Origin: Halomonas sp. JB37 | Lineage (GTDB): Bacteria; Pseudomonadota; Gammaproteobacteria; Pseudomonadales; Halomonadaceae | Assembly: GCF_002332255.1 (NCBI RefSeq) | Contig: NZ_NRGW01000001.1 | Coordinates: forward strand, 186,001 to 250,000 | Direction of reading: 5' to 3' | DNA: 64,000 nucleotides | Shown: positions 1-9,261 of the stretch, in pieces | How positions within the stretch are numbered: the first letter of the stretch is position 1 | How the letters are laid out: the number at the start of each line of letters is the position of its first letter | Position numbers and translations under genes: made by a program | The notes under the pieces: model-generated | What the model was told of the DNA's origin: nothing | What the model saw: only the letters and a program-made list of their open reading frames with translations | Databases searched by the model: none

Positions 1-1
1 T

Positions 2-268
2 CGAGATTGGCCTGCGTTTGTCGCCAGTTCAGCTGCAGTACCGACGATAGCCTGGCTGGAAAAACCGCATTGGCTGGCACCACCGCTATCCAGCGTTTTT
101 CGCCCCATTGATAAAGTGCTGCCCGGCGTCATCGATAAAGTGCACGCATGGCGCTCGCCTCAGCAGATCATGCTCTATTACCAACATGAACACCGCTATG
201 AGCGCGTTTTTTTGGTGCCTGACGACTGGCCGCACCAAGTGCCTTTACCGCCGCCAGCTCGCTTATAG
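2..268 (+). CDS. C-terminal fragment of an unrecognised protein
   Basis: An open frame enters from the window edge and closes at a TAG at 266-268, giving 88 residues with no start inside the window. The peptide is proline- and tryptophan-rich, with segments such as [11 protein letters not shown] and [12 protein letters not shown] do not recognise the family. It converges on proB and its last six bases overlap the proB stop codon. Such tail-to-tail overlap, and the lack of stops over the whole stretch, support a real gene. The product cannot be named from the tail alone. Confidence 0.5.
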   Translation, partial: RDWPAFVASSAAVPTIAWLEKPHWLAPPLSSVFRPIDKVLPGVIDKVHAWRSPQQIMLYYQHEHRYERVFLVPDDWPHQVPLPPPARL

Positions 269-1402
269 AACCACAAGATTATCGCGGTGAATCAATTCGT
301 GAGCCTCTACGTAGCCAAGGATCGCTTCAATCTGATGGCTGGGCTGCCCCGCCAGTTGGTGCGCTTCATCAGCGCCGTAGTTCACCAAGCCTTTGGCCAC
401 TGATGCGCCCTGCTCGTCCACGCATACCACCATATCGCCACGTTTAAAGCTGCCCTGCACACTGCGAACGCCAACGGCTAATAGGCTAGAGCCTTTATCG
501 CGCAGCACTTTAACTGCGCCAGCATCCAGCACCAGCGTGCCGCGCACCTGCAGTTGCCCCGCCAGCCAACGCTTACGCGCCGCGATCGGCACCTGATCAG
601 GGCGCAGCAGCGTGCCCAGCGACTCACCCGCCATTATCCGATTGATAACGTCAGGCTGACGCCCGCTCGCAATGACAGTGACCGCCCCAGAGCGCGCCGC
701 CAGCTGCGCCGCACGCACTTTAGTACTCATGCCACCACGCCCTAGCGCACCGCCGCTGCCTGCAACAGCCGCTAAGCGAGGGTCGTCGGCGCGCCCTTCG
801 GCTATCATCTGAGCATTTGGATTATGCCGCGGGTCAGCATCAAACAGACCTTCCTGATCGGTCAACAGCAGCAGCGCATCGGCTTCCAATAGATTTGCAA
901 CCAGCGCTCCGAGCGTATCGTTATCGCCAAAGCGAATCTCATCGGTGACCACGGTATCGTTTTCATTGATCACCGGCACCACGCGCATTTCCACCAACGT
1001 GCGCAGCGCCGAAAGCGCATTGAGGTAGCGCTTGCGGTTAGAAAGATCGTCGTGGGTGAGCAGCACCTGCGCCGTGAGCATATTGTGGCGCGCAAAATGC
1101 TGCTCATAGCACTGGGTGAGTCCGTTTTGACCCACCGCCGCAGCGGCCTGAAGCTCATGCACCGCGCTGGGCCGCACCTGCCAGCCAAGACGCACCATGC
1201 CAGCAGCCACGGCGCCAGAGGAAACCAGCACCACCTCAACACCGCGCTGATGCAAGGCTGCGATTTGATCCACCCAGCCGCCAATGGCCGGTTCGTCCAG
1301 GCCGCGACCATCGTTAGTCAGTAACGCACTGCCGATCTTTACCACGACTCGACGCGCACGACTCAACGCGCTGCGTCCGAGAATTTGCTCGTTACTTTCC
1401 AT
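263..1402 (-). CDS. proB: glutamate 5-kinase (ProB)
   Basis: Phosphorylates glutamate to gamma-glutamyl phosphate, the first step of proline synthesis and the feedback-inhibited one in this family. The 379-residue protein has an amino-acid-kinase domain from about residue 17, with VVKIGSALL at the nucleotide-binding end and a VSSGAVAAG loop. A C-terminal PUA domain occupies about residues 285-365. Length and two-domain layout match E. coli ProB. I chose the ATG at 1402 because AAAGGTGG lies just upstream; an in-frame TTG at 1426 has no such site. It is the last gene of the rplU-rpmA-obgE-proB block. Proline often serves osmoadaptation in halophiles, but nothing here shows osmotic control. Confidence 0.95.
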   Translation of the reverse strand: MESNEQILGRSALSRARRVVVKIGSALLTNDGRGLDEPAIGGWVDQIAALHQRGVEVVLVSSGAVAAGMVRLGWQVRPSAVHELQAAAAVGQNGLTQCYEQHFARHNMLTAQVLLTHDDLSNRKRYLNALSALRTLVEMRVVPVINENDTVVTDEIRFGDNDTLGALVANLLEADALLLLTDQEGLFDADPRHNPNAQMIAEGRADDPRLAAVAGSGGALGRGGMSTKVRAAQLAARSGAVTVIASGRQPDVINRIMAGESLGTLLRPDQVPIAARKRWLAGQLQVRGTLVLDAGAVKVLRDKGSSLLAVGVRSVQGSFKRGDMVVCVDEQGASVAKGLVNYGADEAHQLAGQPSHQIEAILGYVEAHELIHRDNLVVL

Positions 1403-1424
1403 CCGCCCCACCTTTATCAGACAC

Positions 1425-1454
1425 AATAAGGGCCGCGCGAACGCAGCCCTTATT
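1425..1454. other. inverted repeat between obgE and proB
   Basis: AATAAGGGC at 1425-1433 is mirrored by GCCCTTATT at 1446-1454, a perfect 9-bp stem with a 12-base loop. It lies between the obgE stop and the proB ribosome-binding site. In the direction of transcription no T-run follows, so it is not a standard terminator. It could damp readthrough into proB or protect an mRNA end. Confidence 0.4.
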
Positions 1455-1500
1455 AGCTTACTATCTTATACCCTTAGCTGGGTCACGCTATTTTGCCAAG

Positions 1501-2715
<1,215 letters not shown>

Positions 2716-2796
2716 CTAATATGCAATACTTTTTTTCACCGGCGCTTTTATCCACCATCGTGGTAGCAAAGCGTATGCGAAAAGAGTTTTAACCGA

Positions 2797-2827
2797 CAAA
2801 AAAGCCCCGCCATAGCGGGGCTTTTTT
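2797..2827. terminator. bidirectional intrinsic terminator between rpmA and obgE
   Basis: AAAAAAGCCCCGC, a four-base loop, then GCGGGGCTTTTTT. The GC-rich stem is flanked by A6 and T6, so it can work on both strands. On the minus strand it ends rplU-rpmA transcripts or attenuates entry into obgE. Confidence 0.85.
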
Positions 2828-2859
2828 ACGCAGCATCTATCTAGCGCTGCGTTTTTCGT

Positions 2860-3117
2860 TTATGCAGAAACGATGCTAACGAACTTACGGTTTTTGGGAC
2901 CTTTGGTCTCAAATTTCACAAAACCGTCGCTCAGCGCGAACAGCGTGTGATCGCGGCCTAGGCCAACGCCTGTGCCAGCGTGGAAGCGCGTGCCGCGCTG
3001 ACGCACGATGATGTTACCCGCAGTCGCCGATTGGCCACCGAACAGTTTCACACCTAAGCGTTTAGACTCGGAATCGCGACCGTTACGCGTGGAGCCAGCT
3101 GCCTTCTTATGAGCCAT
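2860..3117 (-). CDS. rpmA: 50S ribosomal protein L27
   Basis: Ribosomal large-subunit protein whose N-terminal tail reaches the peptidyl transferase centre. The 85 residues begin [19 protein letters not shown], the usual proteobacterial L27 start with no N-terminal extension, and include the conserved LGVKLFGGQ and [10 protein letters not shown] segments. AGGAGG lies just upstream of the ATG. It follows rplU by 29 bases and is co-transcribed with it. Confidence 0.97.
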   Translation of the reverse strand: MAHKKAAGSTRNGRDSESKRLGVKLFGGQSATAGNIIVRQRGTRFHAGTGVGLGRDHTLFALSDGFVKFETKGPKNRKFVSIVSA

Positions 3118-3146
3118 TGCAAAAACCTCCTAAAGGGACAAACCGC

Positions 3147-3458
3147 TTACGCGGAAATTCCGGTAATTTTGACTTCAGTGAACCACTGACGGTGGCCCTG
3201 ACGCTTCATGCTGTGCTTACGGCGACGGAACTTGATGATCGTCACTTTTTCGCCACGGCCGTGGGAAACCACTTCGGCAGAGACTTTAGCGCCGCCAATC
3301 ATTGGCGCGCCAATGTTGAAGTCATCGCCGTCTGCAACCATCAGCACTTCATCAAACTCGATCGTTTCGCCGGTGGCGACTTCGATTTTTTCGAGCTTGA
3401 GGGTCTGACCTTCTTGAACGCGGTACTGTTTGCCACCGCTTTTAATAATTGCGTACAT
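3147..3458 (-). CDS. rplU: 50S ribosomal protein L21
   Basis: Ribosomal large-subunit protein that binds 23S rRNA. The 103-residue product starts [17 protein letters not shown], the canonical L21 N-terminus. The reading frame stays open ten codons upstream, but the ATG at 3458 has CGGAGAG in front and gives the family's normal length. First gene of the minus-strand block, with a promoter about 140 bases upstream. Confidence 0.97.
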   Translation of the reverse strand: MYAIIKSGGKQYRVQEGQTLKLEKIEVATGETIEFDEVLMVADGDDFNIGAPMIGGAKVSAEVVSHGRGEKVTIIKFRRRKHSMKRQGHRQWFTEVKITGISA

Positions 3459-3595
3459 GTCACTCTCCGGACTTGTCGTTAATGCCAATTACGCCCCGCG
3501 TAACCAGCGCTCATCGCCTTCCGCTCTTATCGACCTGCTGCGAGTGGCGCCCCTTCTGGAGCCATCTGACAGGGAGCATGATGAGTGGGTCGCGG

Positions 3596-3624
3596 ATTAT
3601 AACGACTATCGCCTCTTACCACAA
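3596..3624 (-). promoter_or_regulatory. sigma-70-like promoter of rplU-rpmA
   Basis: On the minus strand TTGTGG (3624-3619), a 17-base spacer, then a perfect TATAAT (3601-3596). Transcription would begin near 3588, leaving a leader of about 130 bases before rplU. Assigned by sequence only. Confidence 0.6.
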
Positions 3625-3676
3625 GACTACCTGTACTCGTCAATGGTTGGGAGAAGCCATCACGGCTGAGCGCGCC

Positions 3677-3705
3677 TTGACGCCCAACAGGCAGCGCCAT
3701 AGCAT
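3677..3705 (+). promoter_or_regulatory. candidate promoter of ispB
   Basis: TTGACG, 17 bases, then TAGCAT, about 80 bases upstream of the ispB ATG. The -35 box is strong and the -10 box weak, so this is a candidate only. Confidence 0.35.
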
Positions 3706-3785
3706 GAGCCCAACGCATCACCATAACGAATGACATAACTACGGGCGGCACTTACCGCCTTCACCTGCCGCGATGAACGGATCCA

Positions 3786-4790
3786 ATGACCGCTAACGTC
3801 TCCTCAGCCCAACCCGTCAGCCCAACGCCTTCACCGCTGCACGCCGTGGTGGCCGAGGACTTTGCAGCCGTCAATCGGACAATTATTGAGCAGCTCACGT
3901 CTAAAGTGCCGCTGGTCGAAACCATCGGCCAGTACATCATTGAAAGTGGCGGTAAGCGCCTGCGCCCTCTATTGGCGCTTTTAGCCGCGCGCGCGCTCAA
4001 CTACACCGGCGAAAAACACATCCCGTTGGCAACGCTGATTGAGTTTATGCATACCTCGACGCTGCTGCATGATGACGTGGTTGATGAATCTCACATGCGC
4101 CGGGGCAAGAAAACCGCTAACGATGCCTGGGGCAATGCGCCGTCGGTGTTGGTGGGTGACTTTCTCTATGCTCGCTCCTTTCAGATGATGGTCGACGTGG
4201 GCTCCATGCGCATCATGGCGATTCTCTCCGGCGCCACCTGCATCATCGCCGAAGGAGAAGTGCTGCAGCTCACCAACATTGGCAATCCCAGTATTTCTGA
4301 GGCGGACTACTTCGAGACCATTTTGGGTAAAACCGCCATGCTGTTTGAGGCGGCTTCCCACAGCGGTGCCGTGCTGGCCCAAGCTACTCCCGAACAAGAG
4401 CACGCGCTTCAGTATTATGGCCGCTATCTGGGCCTCGCGTTTCAGCTGATTGATGACCTGCTGGATTATCAGGGCGACGCTGACGCCATGGGCAAGAACG
4501 TTGGCGACGACCTGGCCGAAGGCAAGCCGACGCTGCCGCTGATTCACGCCATGGAGCAAGGCACCCCAGAGCAGGCCAAGCTCATTCGCCAGGTGATTCG
4601 CCAAGGCGGGCTTGAGCAGCTAGACGCCGTACTGGAAATTGTTCATGCCACCGGTGCACTCGACTACACCCGCCAGCGCGCCGAAGAAATGGCCGACAAA
4701 GCCCTTGAGCAACTGAACACTCTACCGCCCAGCACTTATCGCGACAGCATGGCGCAGTTAGCCCGTTTAGCCGTTGATCGTAAAGCATAA
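3786..4790 (+). CDS. ispB: octaprenyl diphosphate synthase (trans-isoprenyl diphosphate synthase)
   Basis: Condenses isopentenyl diphosphate units into the polyprenyl tail of ubiquinone. The 334-residue protein carries GGKRLRP, then the first aspartate-rich motif DDVVD at residues 96-100 and the second, DDLLD, at 223-227, both needed for Mg-diphosphate binding. Small residues rather than bulky aromatics precede the first motif, which fits a long-chain product. Chain length (C40 or C45) cannot be fixed by eye. Divergent from rplU, as in E. coli and many relatives. The ribosome-binding site in front of the ATG is weak, but no better start is nearby. Confidence 0.93.
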   Translation: MTANVSSAQPVSPTPSPLHAVVAEDFAAVNRTIIEQLTSKVPLVETIGQYIIESGGKRLRPLLALLAARALNYTGEKHIPLATLIEFMHTSTLLHDDVVDESHMRRGKKTANDAWGNAPSVLVGDFLYARSFQMMVDVGSMRIMAILSGATCIIAEGEVLQLTNIGNPSISEADYFETILGKTAMLFEAASHSGAVLAQATPEQEHALQYYGRYLGLAFQLIDDLLDYQGDADAMGKNVGDDLAEGKPTLPLIHAMEQGTPEQAKLIRQVIRQGGLEQLDAVLEIVHATGALDYTRQRAEEMADKALEQLNTLPPSTYRDSMAQLARLAVDRKA

Positions 4791-4817
4791 AAATTGCTCG
4801 ATCACGCTATCAAGGGC

Positions 4818-4846
4818 TTGAAAAAATGGCCCTGAATCAGTATGAT
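4818..4846 (+). promoter_or_regulatory. strong promoter of tRNA-Pro
   Basis: TTGAAA (4818-4823), a 17-base spacer, then TATGAT (4841-4846), followed by a C-rich discriminator. That is typical of stable-RNA promoters under growth-rate and stringent control. Transcription would start near 4853, about 28 bases before the mature tRNA. Confidence 0.75.
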
Positions 4847-4880
4847 CCACTCCCGCTGTTGAGCAGTGCTCGGCAGCTTT

Positions 4881-4957
4881 CGGAATATAGCTCAGCTTGG
4901 TAGAGCGCTGCCTTCGGGAGGCAGAGGTCGTAGGTTCGAATCCTGCTATTCCGACCA
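4881..4957 (+). tRNA. tRNA-Pro, anticodon CGG
   Basis: A full 77-base cloverleaf. The acceptor stem CGGAATA/TATTCCG carries discriminator A and an encoded CCA end. The D arm contains CAGCTTGGTAG. The anticodon stem CTGCC/GGCAG holds loop TTCGGGA, anticodon CGG, which reads CCG. The T arm carries GGTTCGAATCC. A strong promoter lies upstream and a terminator downstream, so it is a single-gene transcription unit. Confidence 0.97.
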
Positions 4958-4969
4958 AGAACACTATAA

Positions 4970-5007
4970 AAAACGGCCACTTAGCTCTTTTAGCAAGTAG
5001 CCGTTTT
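4970..5007 (+). terminator. intrinsic terminator after tRNA-Pro
   Basis: AAAACGGC pairs with GCCGTTTT and an inner ACTT pairs with AAGT. The right arm ends in T4. It lies 12 bases after the tRNA CCA end. Confidence 0.75.
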
Positions 5008-5083
5008 GTCATTTATGTAACCTCTCTTTTCCAGCCCCCTTGATTAAGTTAAAGTAGCCGCCCTTTTGAGTGGTATCAAAGCA

Positions 5084-5752
5084 GTGTCCTTTCCCCTATA
5101 TATCGAAGAATGGCTGGGCTGGCTTCCCGAAGAGACGATAATCGCCAACAGGCCAAATCGCCTTATCTCAGCTCCGCTGGGGGGCATGCTGCCCGCTATA
5201 CTGCGGCGGCGACTCGATGATACCGGACGTGCCACCTGCGACATCCTGCGAGAACTCGACCCCCAGGCTGATGCCCCTTTAGTGCATGCCTCACGGCATG
5301 GCGATACGACACATACGCTTGCGATGCTGGAGAGCCTGCAGCGTGGCGAACCTATCTCCCCTACCCGTTTTTCGATGTCAGTGCATAACGCCATTCTGGG
5401 CGTTCACTCTATTGCACAGTCGCATCATCGCCCTTTGCAGGCGTTAGGGGCGTGTGGTGATGAATTTGATGCGCTTGTTTACGAGTCCCACGGGTATTTG
5501 ATGGCGGGCTACTCTAGCGTCGTTGCCGTGTTCTCGGAAAGCTCACTGCCTGCTGCTTATCAAGGAGTTACGCAACACCCGGGGACGGCCTGTGTGGTTG
5601 GCATGCGCTTTACCCTGAATCAAGGGCGCGCTATTACGCTATCGAAACCCGGGCAAAGCACTTCCCCTACGCCGGTCAACGTGCTGAACTGGCTCAACGG
5701 AGAGACCACTTTCCTGGACGGCCGACAGCGCTGGCACCTGGAGCAGGAATGA
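5084..5752 (+). CDS. aryl-polyene chain-length factor (half-size ketosynthase-like protein, ApeC type)
   Basis: First gene of the pigment cluster. The 222-residue product resembles only the N-terminal half of a ketosynthase (Ketoacyl-synt_2 type), with IEEWLGWLP at its start and FSMSVHNAILGVHSIAQ mid-protein. It lacks the active-site TACTSSA segment. In aryl-polyene systems such a protein pairs with the true ketosynthase (here at 17638-18831) to set chain length. I prefer the GTG at 5084, with GAGTGG ten bases upstream. An in-frame TTG at 5066 has no ribosome-binding site. The stop overlaps the next start as ATGA. Confidence 0.85.
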   Translation: MSFPLYIEEWLGWLPEETIIANRPNRLISAPLGGMLPAILRRRLDDTGRATCDILRELDPQADAPLVHASRHGDTTHTLAMLESLQRGEPISPTRFSMSVHNAILGVHSIAQSHHRPLQALGACGDEFDALVYESHGYLMAGYSSVVAVFSESSLPAAYQGVTQHPGTACVVGMRFTLNQGRAITLSKPGQSTSPTPVNVLNWLNGETTFLDGRQRWHLEQE

Positions 5753-6537
5753 GCATCAGTCAACTGTACCGCGGTGCGGGTACCGCTATTTCTTTTGCAG
5801 CCTTCGGGATCGGTGGGCTTTTTATTGGCCTGGTGATTGCGCCGTTGCTCAACCTGTGTGTGCGCGACACTGAACGGCGCCATCAACTGGCGCGACGCCT
5901 TATTCAAGCCTGCTTTCGCGGGTTCATCAATTTGATGAAAGGCCTCGGCGTGCTTGATTACCGCTTTAGCCATTCCGAGCGCCTCAAGCGTCCTGGCTTG
6001 CTAGTGATTGCCAACCACCCTTCATTGATTGATGTCATTTTCTTGATCGCCCACACGACTCACGCCAACTGTATCGTGAAGGGCCGACTGGCCCGCAACC
6101 CGGTTACCCGAGGCCCTATCCGTGCCGCAGGCTATATCACCAACGATGACCCCGAGTCAGTGCTGGAGGCTGCCCGCCAGAGCCTGCAAAGCGGCGATTC
6201 ACTGATTTTATTTCCTGAAGGCACTCGCACTAGCCCGAAACGCCCTATCAAGTTTCGTCGCGGCGGGGCTAATATCGCCCTGCGCACAGGCACAGCGATC
6301 ACCCCTGTTCTGATACGCTGTGCGCCAACGACCCTGACCAAGCATGAACCCTGGTACCACATCCCGGCGACCAGAGTTTTAATGGAATTTAGTGTGCTTG
6401 AAGACCTGGATGTTAATTCAACTGGCCAACAACCAACCGGCCAGCTCGCCAGGCAGCTAACGCAATGGCTGAGCGACCACTTCAACACAGAACTGGAACA
6501 CCTTCATCATGACCGAAACCTGCCATCAGACGCTTGA
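5749..6537 (+). CDS. 1-acyl-glycerol-3-phosphate acyltransferase family protein (PlsC-like, ApeD type)
   Basis: Membrane acyltransferase expected to move an acyl or polyene chain from ACP onto a lipid acceptor. The 262 residues contain a hydrophobic N-terminal segment (about 13-38), the catalytic block ANHPSLID (H-x4-D), and the substrate-binding block FPEGTRTSP. Both are hallmarks of the PlsC/LPLAT family. Translationally coupled to the gene before (ATGA overlap). Its last 29 bases overlap the first ACP gene. In reference clusters the same position is held by an acyltransferase thought to anchor the pigment in the outer membrane. The acceptor here is unknown. Confidence 0.88.
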   Translation: MSISQLYRGAGTAISFAAFGIGGLFIGLVIAPLLNLCVRDTERRHQLARRLIQACFRGFINLMKGLGVLDYRFSHSERLKRPGLLVIANHPSLIDVIFLIAHTTHANCIVKGRLARNPVTRGPIRAAGYITNDDPESVLEAARQSLQSGDSLILFPEGTRTSPKRPIKFRRGGANIALRTGTAITPVLIRCAPTTLTKHEPWYHIPATRVLMEFSVLEDLDVNSTGQQPTGQLARQLTQWLSDHFNTELEHLHHDRNLPSDA

Positions 6538-6784
6538 AATCGAGCTCAAGCGTCTCATCATTGACGCGCTAGAGCTTGAGGATATTACGCTTGCCGATAT
6601 TGACCCACACGCCCCTCTGTTTGGCGAAGGGCTGGGGCTTGACTCAATTGATGCGCTTGAGCTTGGACTGGCACTGCAAAAGCAGTATGGAATCAAGCTT
6701 GACTCCGAAGCCGATGAGACGCGGCGTCATTTCGCAAGCCTGGCGGCGCTGCAAGCGCTCGTGGAGGCCCGCCGTGTCAATTGA
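6509..6784 (+). CDS. acyl carrier protein 1 (ApeE type)
   Basis: A 91-residue acyl carrier protein. The phosphopantetheine-accepting serine lies in LGLDSIDALELG, the DSI/DSL motif of the family, followed by the usual acidic helix II. The ATG at 6509 lies inside the preceding gene. It is one of two carrier proteins side by side, which is the rule in aryl-polyene clusters. They are thought to carry different stages (starter loading, extension), and which does which is not visible here. Activation would need the phosphopantetheinyl transferase at 21820-22410. Confidence 0.92.
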   Translation: MTETCHQTLEIELKRLIIDALELEDITLADIDPHAPLFGEGLGLDSIDALELGLALQKQYGIKLDSEADETRRHFASLAALQALVEARRVN

Positions 6785-7040
6785 AACCGCTGACCATCAG
6801 CGCGCAGAGATACTTGCTCATATTCGCAAGACACTGGTTGAGCTGTTCGAGATCAATGCCAGCGACATAGAGCCGAATGCCCGCCTCTATGAAGATCTGG
6901 ATATCGACAGCATCGATGCGGTGGATCTCGTCGTCGAGCTCAAGCAATTTACCGGACGACGCATCAGGCCCGAGGATTTCAAATCGGTGCGCACGATCAA
7001 CGATGTTGTCACGGCCGTCGAACAATTGATGCAGCAGTAA
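6774..7040 (+). CDS. acyl carrier protein 2 (ApeF type)
   Basis: An 88-residue acyl carrier protein with the serine in LDIDSIDAVDLVVEL. I place the start at the GTG at 6774, which has GGAGG six bases upstream and overlaps the previous stop by 11 bases. A longer in-frame extension reaching back to 6576 is only a shadow of ACP 1. Its sequence around the serine is closer to ordinary fatty-acid ACP than that of its neighbour, so it may serve chain extension. That split is an inference. Confidence 0.9.
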   Translation: MSIETADHQRAEILAHIRKTLVELFEINASDIEPNARLYEDLDIDSIDAVDLVVELKQFTGRRIRPEDFKSVRTINDVVTAVEQLMQQ

Positions 7041-7042
7041 CA

Positions 7043-7567
7043 ATGCCAAAATACGCAAGCTTGGTGCTCGCGCTGATATGGCCACTACTGGTGCTGCTTT
7101 TGCACGATGATATCGGCAGCTGGCCGCTATTACTTATGGGCGCGGCGCTGCTCGCCTGGAGAATGCCGCAAGCGCGCTACCTGGCAGTAACCGCGGCTAT
7201 CTTACTCCTCACGTTAGGCGCCCTGGGATACACTGAACTCGGCATGCGTGCATACCCCGTGGCCGTGAACGCGATCATGCTGGCTATTTTTCTCTCCAGC
7301 CTGTGGCGGGGCATGCCGGTCATCGAGCGTTTAGCGCGCCTGCGTGAGCCCGAGTTATCCGCTGCCGGGGTACGCTATACCCGAAACGTTACCTGGGCAT
7401 GGTGCGGTTTTTTTATGTTCAACGGGGCCATTGCCTGCTGGACAGCGCTGTACGCTGATTTGGCCACCTGGACGCTATATAACGGCGCCATCAGCTATGG
7501 GCTGATCGGCATCATGTTTATCGGTGAATGGCTATTGCGTCACCGGATGCGGAGTCGTTTGTCGTGA
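7043..7567 (+). CDS. cluster membrane protein (COG4648-like, ApeG type)
   Basis: A 174-residue integral membrane protein with about five hydrophobic segments and short polar loops such as RLARLREPELS and GVRYTRNVTW. Proteins of this type recur between the ACP and ligase genes of aryl-polyene clusters, but no biochemical role is established that I can name. It begins two bases after the second ACP and ends in a GTGA overlap with the ligase, so all are translated as one unit. It may hold soluble enzymes at the inner membrane; this is a guess from context. Confidence 0.75.
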   Translation: MPKYASLVLALIWPLLVLLLHDDIGSWPLLLMGAALLAWRMPQARYLAVTAAILLLTLGALGYTELGMRAYPVAVNAIMLAIFLSSLWRGMPVIERLARLREPELSAAGVRYTRNVTWAWCGFFMFNGAIACWTALYADLATWTLYNGAISYGLIGIMFIGEWLLRHRMRSRLS

Positions 7568-9261
7568 CCTTTATCTCGCTTACTCAGCTACCCTGGCGCA
7601 ACCTAAGCTTTCGTCATGAGTGTCTGCCCAACCACTGGGTATGTAGCGCCTCACTTGCGTTACATATTGATGAATGGCACCTCTGGCTTGCGGACAAACC
7701 CGCCGGCCGCTGGCTACTCTGCCAGCAGCAGCCGCTTGCGTTTTGCGCGGCCCTGATCGCCTTGTGGGAAAGCGGTCGGGTCGCCGTGCTGCCCGCTGAT
7801 GATCGCCCGGGAACACTCTCCCGGCTGGCAAGCGAAGTCGACGGCACGCTGCCCGACGCGCCTGGGCCGAGGCTCGCGAAGAGCGCTGAAACACGCCCCC
7901 GCGTTGTGCCTCTGGATCCGAGCGCGACCGCCGTTGTGCTATCGACCTCAGGCTCTACCGGCAACCCCGTTCAGCTAGCCAAGCGTTTTGATCAGCTGGA
8001 TGCCGAGTTATCAGCCCACGCCCAGCTTTGGCCGCTGACCGACAGCGGCGTTATTTCTCAGGTAAGCCATCAGCATATTTATGGGCTGCTCACCGGCATA
8101 CTGCACCCTTTATGCACTTCCACGCCGTTCTGTGGTGGTGAAAGCCGCTACCCAGAAACGCTGGTGACCCGCCTGCAGGAGGCCAGTGCCGCAGGCCTAC
8201 ATCCGGTCGTGGTCAGCTCTCCTGCACAGCTTTCGCGCTTGCCCGAACACCTGGCCTGGCACGCCGCCACGCCGCCTGCCCGCGTGTTCTCATCTGGAGC
8301 CCCCTTGTCGCAGGCACACGCCCAGCTTGCTGAACGCCTGCTACAGGCGCCGGTCATCGAGATTTATGGCAGCACCGAAACCGGAGGTATAGCCCAGCGC
8401 CGCCAAACAAGCCATAGCGCTTGGCAGCCGCTACCCGGTGTGGCGTTAGCATTCCAAGACGGCGGACTGAGCCTGCGGTCGCCGTTTCTTGAGATGCCTC
8501 AGCAGTGGTGGCATCAGCCTGACCTAGTGGCGCCGGTAGATGACGGCTTTATGCTACTGGGCCGAGCGGATCGTTTAGTCAAGATTGGCGGCAGGCGTGT
8601 CTCGCTCGACCACGTGGAGTGCCTTCTTACGGCGCTGGAAGAGGTTAGCGAGGCACGCTGTGTCGATCTCGACCGTACCGACGGCCGCCTGGGCGCCGTG
8701 GTCGTACTAGAGCACGCGTTTATTCCGCACCAGCGTGACGCTCGCCAGTGTTTGATACAGCGTCTGCGCGCGCATCTTTTCGACCACCTGGAGCCAGTGG
8801 CAGTGCCCCGCTATTGGCGCTTTGTCGAAACGGTGCCGAGCAATACCCAGGGCAAACTGGACCGCACGCTGATCAATCGCCTGTTTGCCGATCTGGACGA
8901 CCCCAAAGAGCCGCGCTGGCTGGGCGAGCATCTGCTAGATGCCAATAGTTGCCTGCTCACCCTGGAAGTGCCGGAGCGGTTGGCGTTTCTGGAAGGCCAC
9001 TTTGATGAGTATCCAATAGTGCCGGGGGTAGTGATGGTGCAGTGGGCGATTCATTATGCCCACGATATCTTTGGCCACAGAGGTCTGTTTCTGGGTATCG
9101 AGCGCCTGAAGTTTACGCGCGCGCTGCTGCCCGGCACTCGATTCACCCTGCAGCTGACCCGCCGTGAAGACGGCATCGCGTTTAGCATTGACTCCCAGGA
9201 AGGTCGCCACTGTGCCGGGCAGGTTCGCCTGCAAGCGCCCAAGGGAGGTCAGCATGGCTGA
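7564..9261 (+). CDS. fused aryl starter ligase and hotdog-fold dehydratase (ApeH-ApeI type)
   Basis: A 565-residue two-domain enzyme. Residues 1 to about 445 are an AMP-forming adenylate enzyme: the phosphate loop STSGSTGNP begins at residue 127, followed by EIYGSTETGG, LLGRADRLVKIGG and the C-terminal GKLDRT lysine. It should activate an aromatic acid and load it on an ACP. From about residue 453 a FabZ-like hotdog domain follows with GHFDEYPIVPG, catalytic-type His at 479, expected to dehydrate 3-hydroxyacyl-ACP. Reference clusters as I recall them encode these separately. The start is the GTG at 7564, overlapping the previous stop as GTGA. An ATG at 7528 would extend it into the membrane-protein gene. 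Confidence 0.85.
   Translation: MTFISLTQLPWRNLSFRHECLPNHWVCSASLALHIDEWHLWLADKPAGRWLLCQQQPLAFCAALIALWESGRVAVLPADDRPGTLSRLASEVDGTLPDAPGPRLAKSAETRPRVVPLDPSATAVVLSTSGSTGNPVQLAKRFDQLDAELSAHAQLWPLTDSGVISQVSHQHIYGLLTGILHPLCTSTPFCGGESRYPETLVTRLQEASAAGLHPVVVSSPAQLSRLPEHLAWHAATPPARVFSSGAPLSQAHAQLAERLLQAPVIEIYGSTETGGIAQRRQTSHSAWQPLPGVALAFQDGGLSLRSPFLEMPQQWWHQPDLVAPVDDGFMLLGRADRLVKIGGRRVSLDHVECLLTALEEVSEARCVDLDRTDGRLGAVVVLEHAFIPHQRDARQCLIQRLRAHLFDHLEPVAVPRYWRFVETVPSNTQGKLDRTLINRLFADLDDPKEPRWLGEHLLDANSCLLTLEVPERLAFLEGHFDEYPIVPGVVMVQWAIHYAHDIFGHRGLFLGIERLKFTRALLPGTRFTLQLTRREDGIAFSIDSQEGRHCAGQVRLQAPKGGQHG

Larger units (their letters stand above)
3459..3785. other. divergent intergenic region rplU / ispB
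   Basis: About 327 bases between divergent genes with no gene of its own. It contains a good sigma-70 promoter pointing to rplU and a weaker candidate pointing to ispB, listed separately. Short open frames here have no ribosome-binding sites and no recognisable product. Confidence 0.6.

Noticed and set aside
5066..5083. Upstream TTG start for the chain-length-factor gene
   Set aside because: No ribosome-binding site in front of it, whereas GTG at 5084 has GAGTGG at a suitable distance.
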